Counted from the first letter of the stretch, positions 17,508 through 26,109 are shown. The stretch: 37,535 nt of DNA from Tissierellia bacterium (GCA_012518555.1 JAAYRW010000067.1:1-37535), one strand, 5' to 3'. A program made the numbers and translations. Notes: generated by a model not told the origin, from the letters alone.

Positions 17508-18350
17508 ATGAGTATAAGAATAGTTATAGACAGTACATCTGACCTTACACAGGATATAATTGAGAAACACAATATTAAAATGGTTCCATTGACTGTAAAC
17601 TTTGAAGATGGGTCTTTTTTAGACAAAGTTGAATTAAGCTCTTCAGATTTTTTTGAAAAACTTTCAGCTGCTGAGAAACTTCCAACTACAACATTAGTGT
17701 CCCCTGGAGCATTTGTTGAGGCCTTCAGTGAAATTTTGGCAGAAGGAGATCAGGTTTTAGGTATATTTTTGGCATCAGAACTGTCCGGTACATATGATTC
17801 GGCTCGAATGGCAAAAGAAATGATCGCTAGCGATAATATCCACATTATTGATTCTAGGAGTGTCTGTTTAGGTTCCTTTGCTTTAATATTGGAAGCTATT
17901 AAATTAGTTAATGAAAACAAATCTATTGAAGAAATCGTTAATGAACTTGAAAAACTTAAAAGCAAGGTAGTTGCAGTAGCTGCTTTAGATACACTTAAAT
18001 ATCTTGAAAAGGGTGGCAGACTTTCAAAAGGTCAGGCTGTAGTAGGTTCTCTTTTGAACATTAAGCCTATTATTGAAATTAAAGATGGTAAACTAAATGT
18101 TATAGAAAAAATAAGAGGTAGAAACAAAACAATCAAATGGTTCGATGAATGGATTGAAAAGAACAATTATAATTTATCCGATAAAACAGTACTTTTATTT
18201 CATGGTAATTCCATAGAACAATTAAAAGTATTAAGGGAAAGAATTGAAGAAAAATACAATATAAAAAATATAATCGAACAAGAAGTAGGACCTGTCATCG
18301 GTACACATTCAGGCCCAGGAGTTTTAGGAATAGGATTTTTGAATAAATAA
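17508..18350 (+). CDS. DegV-family protein, candidate fatty-acid-binding (FakB-like) subunit
   Basis: VIDSTSDLTQDIIEKHNIKMVPL, LPTTTLVSPGAF, LASELSGTYDSARMA, YLEKGGRLSKGQAVVGSLLNIKPI, HSGPGVLGIGF. Start moved from 17406 to ATG 17508. Confidence 0.92.
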   Translation: MSIRIVIDSTSDLTQDIIEKHNIKMVPLTVNFEDGSFLDKVELSSSDFFEKLSAAEKLPTTTLVSPGAFVEAFSEILAEGDQVLGIFLASELSGTYDSARMAKEMIASDNIHIIDSRSVCLGSFALILEAIKLVNENKSIEEIVNELEKLKSKVVAVAALDTLKYLEKGGRLSKGQAVVGSLLNIKPIIEIKDGKLNVIEKIRGRNKTIKWFDEWIEKNNYNLSDKTVLLFHGNSIEQLKVLRERIEEKYNIKNIIEQEVGPVIGTHSGPGVLGIGFLNK

Positions 18351-18443
18351 TAAAGAGGTGTGTCCCCACACCTCTTTATTAAAAACGGGGGACATTCCTC
18401 CTATCTCTCAAAGACTAACCCTGACAAAGAGAGTTGTGTCCCC
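18351..18443. repeat. REP-like palindromes 3a and 3b
   Basis: 3a: TAAAGAGGTGTG-TCCC-CACACCTCTTTA (18351-18378). 3b: GGGGACA (18388-18394) ... CTCTC ... GAGAG ... TGTCCCC (18437-18443). Confidence 0.65.
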
Positions 18444-18451
18444 ATTCCTTA

Positions 18452-20761
18452 TTAAATCACCGTCAATATTGTTTTCCCTTCATCATTTACATCAATATTT
18501 ACTAATGTATTTTCCTTTAAAAGCCCTCTTAAATATGCTTCTGATATTTCATCTTCAATATATCTTTGGATAGCACGTCTCAATGGTCTAGCACCATACT
18601 TGCTGTCGTAGCCTTTATCAAGTATATGCTCTTTCATCTTGTCGGTTACTATAAGAGTAATTTTCTTTTCTTCAGCTTCTCTTATAACCTCCTTAAGCAT
18701 TAATTCGACTATTTGGCTTAATTCTTCTTTAGTTAATTGGCTGAATACTATAATATCGTCTATACGATTTAAAAATTCTGGTCTGAAGGTTTGCTTTAAG
18801 GCATCTTTTACTTTCGATTCCATAGCTTGGTATTCTTTGTTTCCAAAACCTATTTTATTTGTTTTGAAAGAAGTACCAGCATTTGAAGTCATGATAATTA
18901 CAGTGTTTTCGAAATTTACCGTTCTTCCCTGATTATCGGTAAGTCTTCCGTCTTCTAATATTTGTAGCAATATATTAAATATATCTTCGTGAGCCTTTTC
19001 AATTTCATCTAACAGAATTACGGAATAAGGCTTTCTTCTTATTTTTTCTGTTAAAAATCCAGCCTGATCAAAACCTACATATCCCGGAGGAGCTCCAATA
19101 AGTTTTGAAACAGTATGTTTTTCCATATATTCAGACATATCCAATCTAATCATAGCATCTTCGCTTTCAAAAAGTTCATATGCTAAAGTTTTTGCTAATT
19201 CGGTTTTTCCAACACCGGTAGGACCTACAAATATAAATGATGATGGTTTTTTTCTCTTTTTAAATCCGGAACGGTTTCGCCTTATTGCTCTTGCAAGACT
19301 GGAAACTGCAGGATGTTGACCTATAACTCTTCTGTGAAGTCTTTCCTCTAAATTAATTAATTTTTCTGCTTCCTCTTCTGTAATCTTTTGAACTGGTATC
19401 TTCGTCCAGGCTTCGATAACGTAGGCTATATCTTCTTCAGTTAACAGAATATTTTCGCATTCCTTGGACAGTTCCTTAATTTTAGTTTCAATTCTGATTT
19501 CACTTACTTTTAGTTCTGCTGCCCTTTCATAATCATCATTTTCTGCAGCCTCTTCCTTTTCTTCTCTAATAGCTGCCAATTCTGTTTTTAAAGCTTCTAA
19601 TTCAACAAGACCTTTGTTTTTTAGGTTTGCTCTTGAACCTGCCTCATCGATTACATCAATTGCCTTATCTGGGAGGAATCTGTCGGTAATATACCTTTCA
19701 GACATATTTACAGCCTGTCTTATAACTTCATCAGTAATTTTCACACTGTGATATTGTTCATAATAATCTTTTATTCCCTTTACAATTTCAATGGAATCTT
19801 CAATTGAAGGCTCATCTACCATTACAGGTTGGAATCTTCTTTCCAATGCAGTATCCTTTTCAATATGTTTTCGATATTCATCTAATGTAGTTGCACCGAT
19901 TATTTGAACATCTCCTCTAGCCAGGGCTGGCTTAAGGATATTTGCTGCATTCATAGCGCCTCCTTCAGCTTCCCCTGCACCTACAATGTTGTGGACTTCG
20001 TCAATGACGATTATAATATTGCCTGCTTTTTTAGCTTCGTCTATAATTGCTTTCATTCGCCCTTCAAATTGTCCTCTAAATTGAGTTCCTGCTACTAGGG
20101 CAGTTAAATCTAAAAGATATATTTCAGTATTAAATAATTTAACGGGAACTTTTTGTTCTGCAATTCTTACAGCTAAACCTTCTGCAATAGCTGTTTTTCC
20201 TACACCAGGTTCACCGATTAAAACTGGATTATTTTTAGAACGTCTATTTAAAATTTGAACTACTCTGTCGATTTCTCTTTCTCTTCCAATTATTCGATCT
20301 AATTCTAAGAGGCGGGCCTGTTCAGTTAAGTTAGTTCCATAAGTGTCTAAGTATTTCATTTTCTTTCTCTTTACTTTTTCTTTTACTTTGGGACCTGATC
20401 CTTTACTGCTTTTCTTATATTCGGAATTTTGATTATCTGATGGTAAATCTTTATTAGCATTAGAATTTCTCGTAAAGGCATTATTCATAAAGTTCATAAG
20501 TGAATTTAATCCTTCATTTTCTTCAGGCGACATATTTTGAAATTTTTCTAAGTCTATATCCCCCATAATTTCCGTAAGTTGATTATTTATGTTTTCAAAA
20601 TCCTCAGGTTTCATTCCGCTTTGTTTCATTATTTGATCAAGAGGTGCAATACCCTGATCTTTAGCACATGGAATGCACAAACCTGTGGTTTGCATCTTTC
20701 CTTCAATTATTTTGTTAACATATATTACGGCTACATTCTTTTTACATAGTGAGCACATCAT
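18452..20761 (-). CDS. Clp-family AAA+ ATPase, ClpE/ClpC-like with N-terminal zinc finger
   Basis: CSLC...CIPC zinc finger, two AAA+ modules (GEPGVGKT, GPTGVGKT), UVR-like DYERAAELKVSEIRIETKI, ClpP-loop-like IGF. RBS spacing favours start at 20761 over 20770. Confidence 0.9.
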   Translation of the reverse strand: MMCSLCKKNVAVIYVNKIIEGKMQTTGLCIPCAKDQGIAPLDQIMKQSGMKPEDFENINNQLTEIMGDIDLEKFQNMSPEENEGLNSLMNFMNNAFTRNSNANKDLPSDNQNSEYKKSSKGSGPKVKEKVKRKKMKYLDTYGTNLTEQARLLELDRIIGREREIDRVVQILNRRSKNNPVLIGEPGVGKTAIAEGLAVRIAEQKVPVKLFNTEIYLLDLTALVAGTQFRGQFEGRMKAIIDEAKKAGNIIIVIDEVHNIVGAGEAEGGAMNAANILKPALARGDVQIIGATTLDEYRKHIEKDTALERRFQPVMVDEPSIEDSIEIVKGIKDYYEQYHSVKITDEVIRQAVNMSERYITDRFLPDKAIDVIDEAGSRANLKNKGLVELEALKTELAAIREEKEEAAENDDYERAAELKVSEIRIETKIKELSKECENILLTEEDIAYVIEAWTKIPVQKITEEEAEKLINLEERLHRRVIGQHPAVSSLARAIRRNRSGFKKRKKPSSFIFVGPTGVGKTELAKTLAYELFESEDAMIRLDMSEYMEKHTVSKLIGAPPGYVGFDQAGFLTEKIRRKPYSVILLDEIEKAHEDIFNILLQILEDGRLTDNQGRTVNFENTVIIMTSNAGTSFKTNKIGFGNKEYQAMESKVKDALKQTFRPEFLNRIDDIIVFSQLTKEELSQIVELMLKEVIREAEEKKITLIVTDKMKEHILDKGYDSKYGARPLRRAIQRYIEDEISEAYLRGLLKENTLVNIDVNDEGKTILTVI

Positions 20762-20902
20762 ACTTTTCATCTCCTAAATTACATCTATTTAAACTATATC
20801 AGAAATGTTCTAAAATAACACCATTATAATATATTTTATTAACTTTATTTATTATAATATATTTTCCTTAAAAATGCATTAAAAAACTTATAAATAAGAT
20901 TG

Positions 20903-20931
20903 CTTGACAGGTAAAATTTATAATAATATAC
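20903..20931 (+). promoter_or_regulatory. Sigma-70 promoter of dapB1-ddh
   Basis: TTGACA-N17-TATACT. Confidence 0.8.
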
Positions 20932-20937
20932 TGTTTT

Positions 20938-20963
20938 TATGAAAAGACTAGAAGCTTTTCATA
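20938..20963 (+). promoter_or_regulatory. Hairpin/palindrome at the predicted transcript 5' end of dapB1-ddh
   Basis: TATGAAAAG-actagaag-CTTTTCATA, 9-bp perfect arms starting about 7 nt after the -10. Confidence 0.6.
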
Positions 20964-20995
20964 AAAAGGAGTAGAATAACTGTAGGAGGCAGGGT

Positions 20996-21661
20996 ATGAA
21001 TGTAGTTATATGCGGATTAAATGGAGCTATGGGGAAAGTTTTACAAGAGGAGATAAAAACTTATGAGAATATAAACTTAATTGGCTCTCTTTCTCCCAGA
21101 AACAAAAACTATGGTCAGAATATAGTTGAAAAACCTAGTATTGTAATTGATTTTTCAAATACGGAAAATTTAGATTTTTTACTAGAATATGCTGTTGAGA
21201 AAAAATGTGCATTATTGATATGTACTACAGGATTTAATGATGAACAGAAAAATAAAATAAAAGAAACAGGTAATTTGATACCCATAATGTTATGTTCAAA
21301 TACTTCTATAGGGATAAATGTTTTCAGAAAAATTTTGAAAACTATTTCTGAAGAATTAAAAGACTTTGACATAGACCTAGTAGAAAGATACCATAATAAG
21401 AAAAAAGACGCCCTTAGCGGTACTACAAATACAATGGCTGAAGACATAGTTAAAGCAACTGGAAGAGATGTAAAAACCCATGCTTTAAGAGCAGGAACAA
21501 TAGCAGGAGAACATACGGTGATTTTTTCAGGTGTTGATGAAACATTGGAAATTAAGCATACAGCTTTTTCCAAGAAAATATTTGCCCGTGGAGCTATAGA
21601 TTTGGCTATGAAATTATATAAAAAAGAAGCGGGATATTATTTAACCGAAGACTTTTTTTAA
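20996..21661 (+). CDS. dapB: DapB-like protein (paralogue 1), catalytic His motif altered
   Basis: CGLNGAMGK, CTTGFN, ERYHNKKKDALSGTT in place of the canonical E-x-HH-xx-K-x-D-x-PSGTA; FARGAIDLA. Confidence 0.85.
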   Translation: MNVVICGLNGAMGKVLQEEIKTYENINLIGSLSPRNKNYGQNIVEKPSIVIDFSNTENLDFLLEYAVEKKCALLICTTGFNDEQKNKIKETGNLIPIMLCSNTSIGINVFRKILKTISEELKDFDIDLVERYHNKKKDALSGTTNTMAEDIVKATGRDVKTHALRAGTIAGEHTVIFSGVDETLEIKHTAFSKKIFARGAIDLAMKLYKKEAGYYLTEDFF

Positions 21662-21680
21662 CTAAGATATTGGAGGACTT

Positions 21681-22670
21681 ATGAAAAAAATAAGGATTGG
21701 GATTGTAGGATATGGCAATATAGGCAAGGCCTTGGAAACAGCTATTAAAAACAGTAGTGATGTAGAACTTGTAGCCGTTTTTACAAGAAGGTCACCTAGT
21801 GAAATAAAGATTAAAACGGAAACAGCTAAGGTAGTGAAGTTTTCTCAAGCAGAAAAGTATAAAGATAATATTGATGTTATGGTACTATGTACAGGTTCAG
21901 CAAAAGATCTGCCTGTCCACGGAGTTGAATTTGCAAAAATGTTTAATACAGTAGATAGTTTTGATACTCATGCTAAAATTCCTGAATATTTAAATAATGT
22001 TGATGAAAGCGCTCAAGCCTCAGGAAAAGTAAGCATTATATCCATCGGATGGGATCCAGGACTATTTTCTATGATAAGAATGATTTCAGAAGCAGTCCTT
22101 CCTAATGGTGTAACCCATACCTTTTGGGGAAAGGGAGTAAGTCAAGGACATTCTGATGCAGTAAGAAAAGTTCCCGGAGTAAAAAAAGCTATTCAATATA
22201 CTATACCTATCGACAGTGCGGTAGATCGTATACGTAGTGGAGAAAATCCTAAATTAAGTGCCGGAGAAAAACACTTAAGAGAATGTTTCGTCGTTTGTGA
22301 TGAAAATGCAGATAAAAGCAAAATAGAATCCCAGATAAAGTCTATGCCAAATTATTTTGCTGACTATGAAACCAAAGTTCACTTTATAAGTGAAGAAGAG
22401 TTTGAAATGAACCATTCGAAAATGCCTCATGGAGGCCTAGTTATTAGAAATGGATTAACAGGAGTAGGAAAATTACATAATCAGACTATAGAGTTTTCTC
22501 TAAAATTAGAAAGTAATCCTGAATTTACAAGTAGTGTTTTGTTAGCATACGCAAGGGCTGCCTACAGAATGAATATGGCAGGAATGAAGGGAGCTAAAAC
22601 TATTTTTGACGTTCCCATTTACTATCTTTCACCCAGAAGTAGAGAAGAATTAATAAAAGATTTATTATAA
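21681..22670 (+). CDS. ddh: meso-diaminopimelate D-dehydrogenase
   Basis: RIGIVGYGNIGKALE, VDSFDTHAKIPEYL, IGWDPGLFSMIRMISEAVLPNG, THTFWGKGVSQGHSDAVRKVPGVKKAIQYT. Confidence 0.95.
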   Translation: MKKIRIGIVGYGNIGKALETAIKNSSDVELVAVFTRRSPSEIKIKTETAKVVKFSQAEKYKDNIDVMVLCTGSAKDLPVHGVEFAKMFNTVDSFDTHAKIPEYLNNVDESAQASGKVSIISIGWDPGLFSMIRMISEAVLPNGVTHTFWGKGVSQGHSDAVRKVPGVKKAIQYTIPIDSAVDRIRSGENPKLSAGEKHLRECFVVCDENADKSKIESQIKSMPNYFADYETKVHFISEEEFEMNHSKMPHGGLVIRNGLTGVGKLHNQTIEFSLKLESNPEFTSSVLLAYARAAYRMNMAGMKGAKTIFDVPIYYLSPRSREELIKDLL

Positions 22671-22686
22671 AAGAAAAAAATTCCAC

Positions 22687-22715
22687 TTGACATATTAAGT
22701 ATAAAATACTATACT
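22687..22715 (+). promoter_or_regulatory. Sigma-70 promoter of the lysine riboswitch transcript
   Basis: TTGACA-N17-TATACT. Confidence 0.8.
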
Positions 22716-22740
22716 GTTAAAAATTAAATATTTTCATGGG

Positions 22741-22890
22741 CATATTACAGAGGTTGCGATGATCAAGAGTAGAAGGTAACTTTGAAAGGGTGATTCGCCG
22801 AAGGGGTTTTTTCCCTGGGATTGCATTTAATAGATGCAATACTGTTTTTATAGGATGCCACCCAATCCTATACAAGAGAGCTGTAATGTG
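22741..22890 (+). promoter_or_regulatory. Lysine riboswitch (L-box) aptamer
   Basis: P1 arms CATATTACAG/CTGTAATGTG; conserved AGAGGTTGCGATGATCAAGAGTAG, TGAAAGGG, ATTCGCCGAAGGGG, GATGCCACCC, AGAGAGCTG; located before dapA. Confidence 0.92.
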
Positions 22891-22917
22891 CTGGGCAGAA
22901 GGTTCGGTGTTTTTGTT

Positions 22918-22957
22918 AAGCGTCTGAGAGCCCTTTTGCTCTTATGTCGCTTTTTTT
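22918..22957 (+). terminator. Riboswitch-linked intrinsic terminator
   Basis: AAGCGtctgAGAGCccttttGCTCTtatgtCGCTT followed by TTTTT. Confidence 0.7.
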
Positions 22958-23107
22958 ATTGCAATAAATTGGTGGTGAAGCCTGATATTTTCCATTATGG
23001 CGAATCCTACTTTTAAGAATATTTATCTAAAAATAGTCGGTAGGTCATATGCATATATTAAAAGTGACATGAAAATTATTTAAAAAATAATTTAAGGAGA
23101 GAAGAAG

Positions 23108-24001
23108 ATGAATGATTTAGTAAGAGGATGTGGAGTAGCATTAGTAACTCCCTTTGACAATGGAGAAATTGATTATGGGGATTTAGGCAAGTTGGTAGAA
23201 ATGCATGTTAAACATTCTGGCTCTATAATCGTAGCAGGAACAACATCTGAAGCTTCAACTTTGACAGATGAAGAATATGGTGCTCTAGTGGAATTTGTAA
23301 TAGACAAAGTTAATAAAAGAATACCTGTAATTGCAGGAGCAGGAAGTAATTGCACTGCAACAGTAGTAAAAAATGCACAATTTTGTGACAAAGCAGGAGC
23401 CGACGGTCTTTTGATTGTAAGTCCTTATTATAATAAAACTACCCAAAGAGGTTTAATACACCACTACAGGATTATTGCTGAAAGTACAAGATTACCGATA
23501 ATTATCTATAATGTACCTGCCAGAACAGGAATGAATATAGAACCGGCTACAGTGTTAGAACTTGCGAAAATTAACAATATAGTAGGAATAAAAGAAGCCA
23601 GTGGAGATATAAGCCAGGTTGCAGAAATAATTCGTATTTGTCCTGAGGACTTCCTGGTATATTCAGGTAACGACGACATGGTAATACCCCTTATGTCCTT
23701 AGGAGGCCAGGGAGTGATTTCCGTAACAGCTAATATTTTGCCAGCTGAAATGAGAAAGATGGTGGATAGTTACAGGGATGGAAATATCCAGGAAGCAAGA
23801 AATGCTCAACTAAAGTTAAACGGTATAAATAATGCGCTATTTATTGAAACTAATCCAATTCCCGTAAAAGAAGCTATGAGCATAATGAAGATGTGTAGTG
23901 CCGAAGTAAGAGAGCCTCTATATCCTATGTCCCGAGAAAACAGAGAAAAACTAATAGAAGAATTAGAATTATACGGCAATATATTGGAACCGGCACTATG
24001 A
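23108..24001 (+). CDS. dapA: 4-hydroxy-tetrahydrodipicolinate synthase
   Basis: VAGTTSEASTLTDEE, VSPYYNKTTQRGLIHHYRIIA, IIYNVPARTG, IVGIKEASGD. Confidence 0.96.
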   Translation: MNDLVRGCGVALVTPFDNGEIDYGDLGKLVEMHVKHSGSIIVAGTTSEASTLTDEEYGALVEFVIDKVNKRIPVIAGAGSNCTATVVKNAQFCDKAGADGLLIVSPYYNKTTQRGLIHHYRIIAESTRLPIIIYNVPARTGMNIEPATVLELAKINNIVGIKEASGDISQVAEIIRICPEDFLVYSGNDDMVIPLMSLGGQGVISVTANILPAEMRKMVDSYRDGNIQEARNAQLKLNGINNALFIETNPIPVKEAMSIMKMCSAEVREPLYPMSRENREKLIEELELYGNILEPAL

Positions 24002-24009
24002 GGAATGTT

Positions 24010-24681
24010 ATGAATTTGGTTGTTTGCGGTATAAACGGTGCAATGGGCAAAGTTTTACAGGAGGAAATTAAAACCTACGACAATATAAACTATATAGGAG
24101 CTTTATCGCCTCAAAATGGAAAGAAGGGACAAAATATTACCCAAAGACCGGATGTAGTTATAGACTTTTCGTATAGGGAGAACCTTGATTTTTTATTAGA
24201 ATATTCGATTAAAAATAAATGTGCTCTACTAATTTGTACTACAGGTTTTAACCATGAGGAAAAGGAAAAAATAAAAGAAGCTGGGAAATTTATTCCTGTT
24301 ATGCTCTCTTCAAATACTTCTTATGGAATAAATGTTCTTAGAAAAATATTGAAGAAGATTTCTTCGGAACTTAAGGCCTTTAACATCGATGTTGTTGAAA
24401 GGCATCATAATAATAAAAAGGATTCTCCCAGTGGAACGGCAAAAACATTAGTAGAAGATATATGTAAAGTTACAGGAAGAGAAGATGTTAGTACTCATGC
24501 TTTAAGAGCAGGTACTATTCCGGGAGAGCATTCAGTAATACTTTCAGGTGTAGATGAAGTATTAGAAATAAAACATATAGCTTATTCTAAAACAATATTT
24601 GCTCGCGGTGCCTTAGATTTGGCAGCCAAACTATCTGTTAAAGAAGCTGGATACTATTTTACGGAAGATTTCTTCGATTAA
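24010..24681 (+). CDS. dapB: 4-hydroxy-tetrahydrodipicolinate reductase (paralogue 2, canonical motif)
   Basis: CGINGAMGK, ERHHNNKKDSPSGTA. ORF track begins at 23998; start 24010 fits the GAGGA RBS and aligns with paralogue 1. Confidence 0.94.
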   Translation: MNLVVCGINGAMGKVLQEEIKTYDNINYIGALSPQNGKKGQNITQRPDVVIDFSYRENLDFLLEYSIKNKCALLICTTGFNHEEKEKIKEAGKFIPVMLSSNTSYGINVLRKILKKISSELKAFNIDVVERHHNNKKDSPSGTAKTLVEDICKVTGREDVSTHALRAGTIPGEHSVILSGVDEVLEIKHIAYSKTIFARGALDLAAKLSVKEAGYYFTEDFFD

Positions 24682-24725
24682 TTCCACCAGCAGTTCGCCA
24701 ATTGAGGACAGCTGTCTTAAAGGTA

Positions 24726-24754
24726 TTGACATCTAAAATTAAGTATGGTATTGT
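24726..24754 (+). promoter_or_regulatory. Candidate internal promoter for lysC
   Basis: TTGACA-N17-TATTGT between dapB2 and lysC. Confidence 0.55.
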
Positions 24755-24783
24755 TATTAAGTTATATTATGTTGGAGGAAGAA

Positions 24784-26106
24784 ATGATCAAGGTTGCTAA
24801 ATTTGGAGGTACTTCTTTAGCTGATTCACAACAGTTTAAAAAAGTACATAGTATAGTAAAAAACAGTGATGAAAGAAAATATATTGTAGTTTCCGCACCA
24901 GGAAAAAGATTTACAGACGACAATAAAATTACGGACTTACTTTATCTTACCCATGCCCATGTAAGGTACTCAGTACCTTACGGGTCTGTTTTGAAAATTG
25001 TAGAAGATAGATTTAAACTTATCAAAGAAGAACTGAACTTAAAAATTGATTTAGATTATGAGTTCAAAATAATAAGGGAAGAATTAGACAATAAATGTGA
25101 TGAAGATTATATTGTAAGCCGAGGGGAATATTTATCTGCTAAATTAATGGCAGATTATCTAGATTGTGATTTTGTTGATGCAAAGGATCTTATTTTCTTT
25201 AACTATGACTGTAGTGTAGATGAAGAAAAAACCCGCGAGAAAATTACTGAAATATTAGGCAAAAGTTCTAAAGCTATAGTTCCAGGTTTTTACGGTTCCT
25301 ATCCTGATGGAAGTATTAAGACTTTTTCTAGGGGAGGATCTGATATTACGGGAGCCATAATTTCAAGTGCCATCGGTGCAGATATGTATGAAAACTGGAC
25401 TGACGTTTCAGGATTTTTAATAGCAGATCCACGAATTGTAGACAATCCAAAACAAATAGAAAAAATAACCTATGAAGAATTGAGAGAATTGTCTTACATG
25501 GGAGCTTCTGTCCTGCACGATGAAGCTATTTTTCCTGTAAGACAGGCGGGAATTCCAATAAATATTAAAAATACTAATGAACCGGAAAACCCTGGTACAG
25601 TTATTATTAGGGACGACCAAGCAAATGAAGAATATGCTAAGGAACATATTATTACGGGAATAGCTGGTAAGAAAAACTTTTCATTTTTCTATGTTCATAA
25701 GGAACATATGGCCAATGAAGTAGGTATTTTGAAAAAGGCTTTGCAAGTTTTTGAAAATAGAGGAATAAGTATTGACCATGTTCCTTCAGGGATTGACAGT
25801 TTTACTATCGTTCTTCCTTCAGAAAGTGTAGATAAAGTAAGCCATGAAATTGTAGAAGAGTTGAAAATAAAATGCAGGACTGAAAATGTACAAGTATATA
25901 AGAATCTGAGTCTTATTGCAACGGTAGGCATTAGAATGGCATATCAACCTGGTATTTCAGCTAAATTGTTTACTGCCTTAGGTAATAGTGACATAAATAT
26001 TCGTATGATTGACCAAGGCTCTAGCGAAATAAATATAATTGTGGGAGTAGAAGATAAAGATTTTGAAGATGCTATACGAGCTATATATAATGCTTTTGTA
26101 AAATAA
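24784..26106 (+). CDS. lysC: Aspartate kinase (monofunctional, ACT domains)
   Basis: KVAKFGGTSLAD, FSRGGSDITGAI, MGASVLHDEAIFPVRQAGIPINIKNTN; start moved to ATG 24784 after GGAGG. Confidence 0.93.
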   Translation: MIKVAKFGGTSLADSQQFKKVHSIVKNSDERKYIVVSAPGKRFTDDNKITDLLYLTHAHVRYSVPYGSVLKIVEDRFKLIKEELNLKIDLDYEFKIIREELDNKCDEDYIVSRGEYLSAKLMADYLDCDFVDAKDLIFFNYDCSVDEEKTREKITEILGKSSKAIVPGFYGSYPDGSIKTFSRGGSDITGAIISSAIGADMYENWTDVSGFLIADPRIVDNPKQIEKITYEELRELSYMGASVLHDEAIFPVRQAGIPINIKNTNEPENPGTVIIRDDQANEEYAKEHIITGIAGKKNFSFFYVHKEHMANEVGILKKALQVFENRGISIDHVPSGIDSFTIVLPSESVDKVSHEIVEELKIKCRTENVQVYKNLSLIATVGIRMAYQPGISAKLFTALGNSDINIRMIDQGSSEINIIVGVEDKDFEDAIRAIYNAFVK

Positions 26107-26109
26107 TAG

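Noticed and set aside
18358-18573. 71-aa plus-strand ORF
   Set aside because: Runs through the REP-like palindromes and antisense to the end of the Clp gene; no credible start signal.
19904-20098. 64-aa plus-strand ORF opposite the Clp ATPase
   Set aside because: Antisense to conserved AAA+ motifs; no support.
21115-21573. 152-aa minus-strand ORF inside dapB1
   Set aside because: Long but antisense to a conserved enzyme; no RBS or domain.
22834-23016. 60-aa ORF over the riboswitch
   Set aside because: Overlaps the lysine aptamer and terminator; a chance frame in structured leader RNA.
23073-23093. AAATTATTT-AAA-AAATAATTT inverted repeat just before the dapA RBS
   Set aside because: A weak all-A/T stem in a very AT-rich leader; could be chance, so not promoted to a finding.
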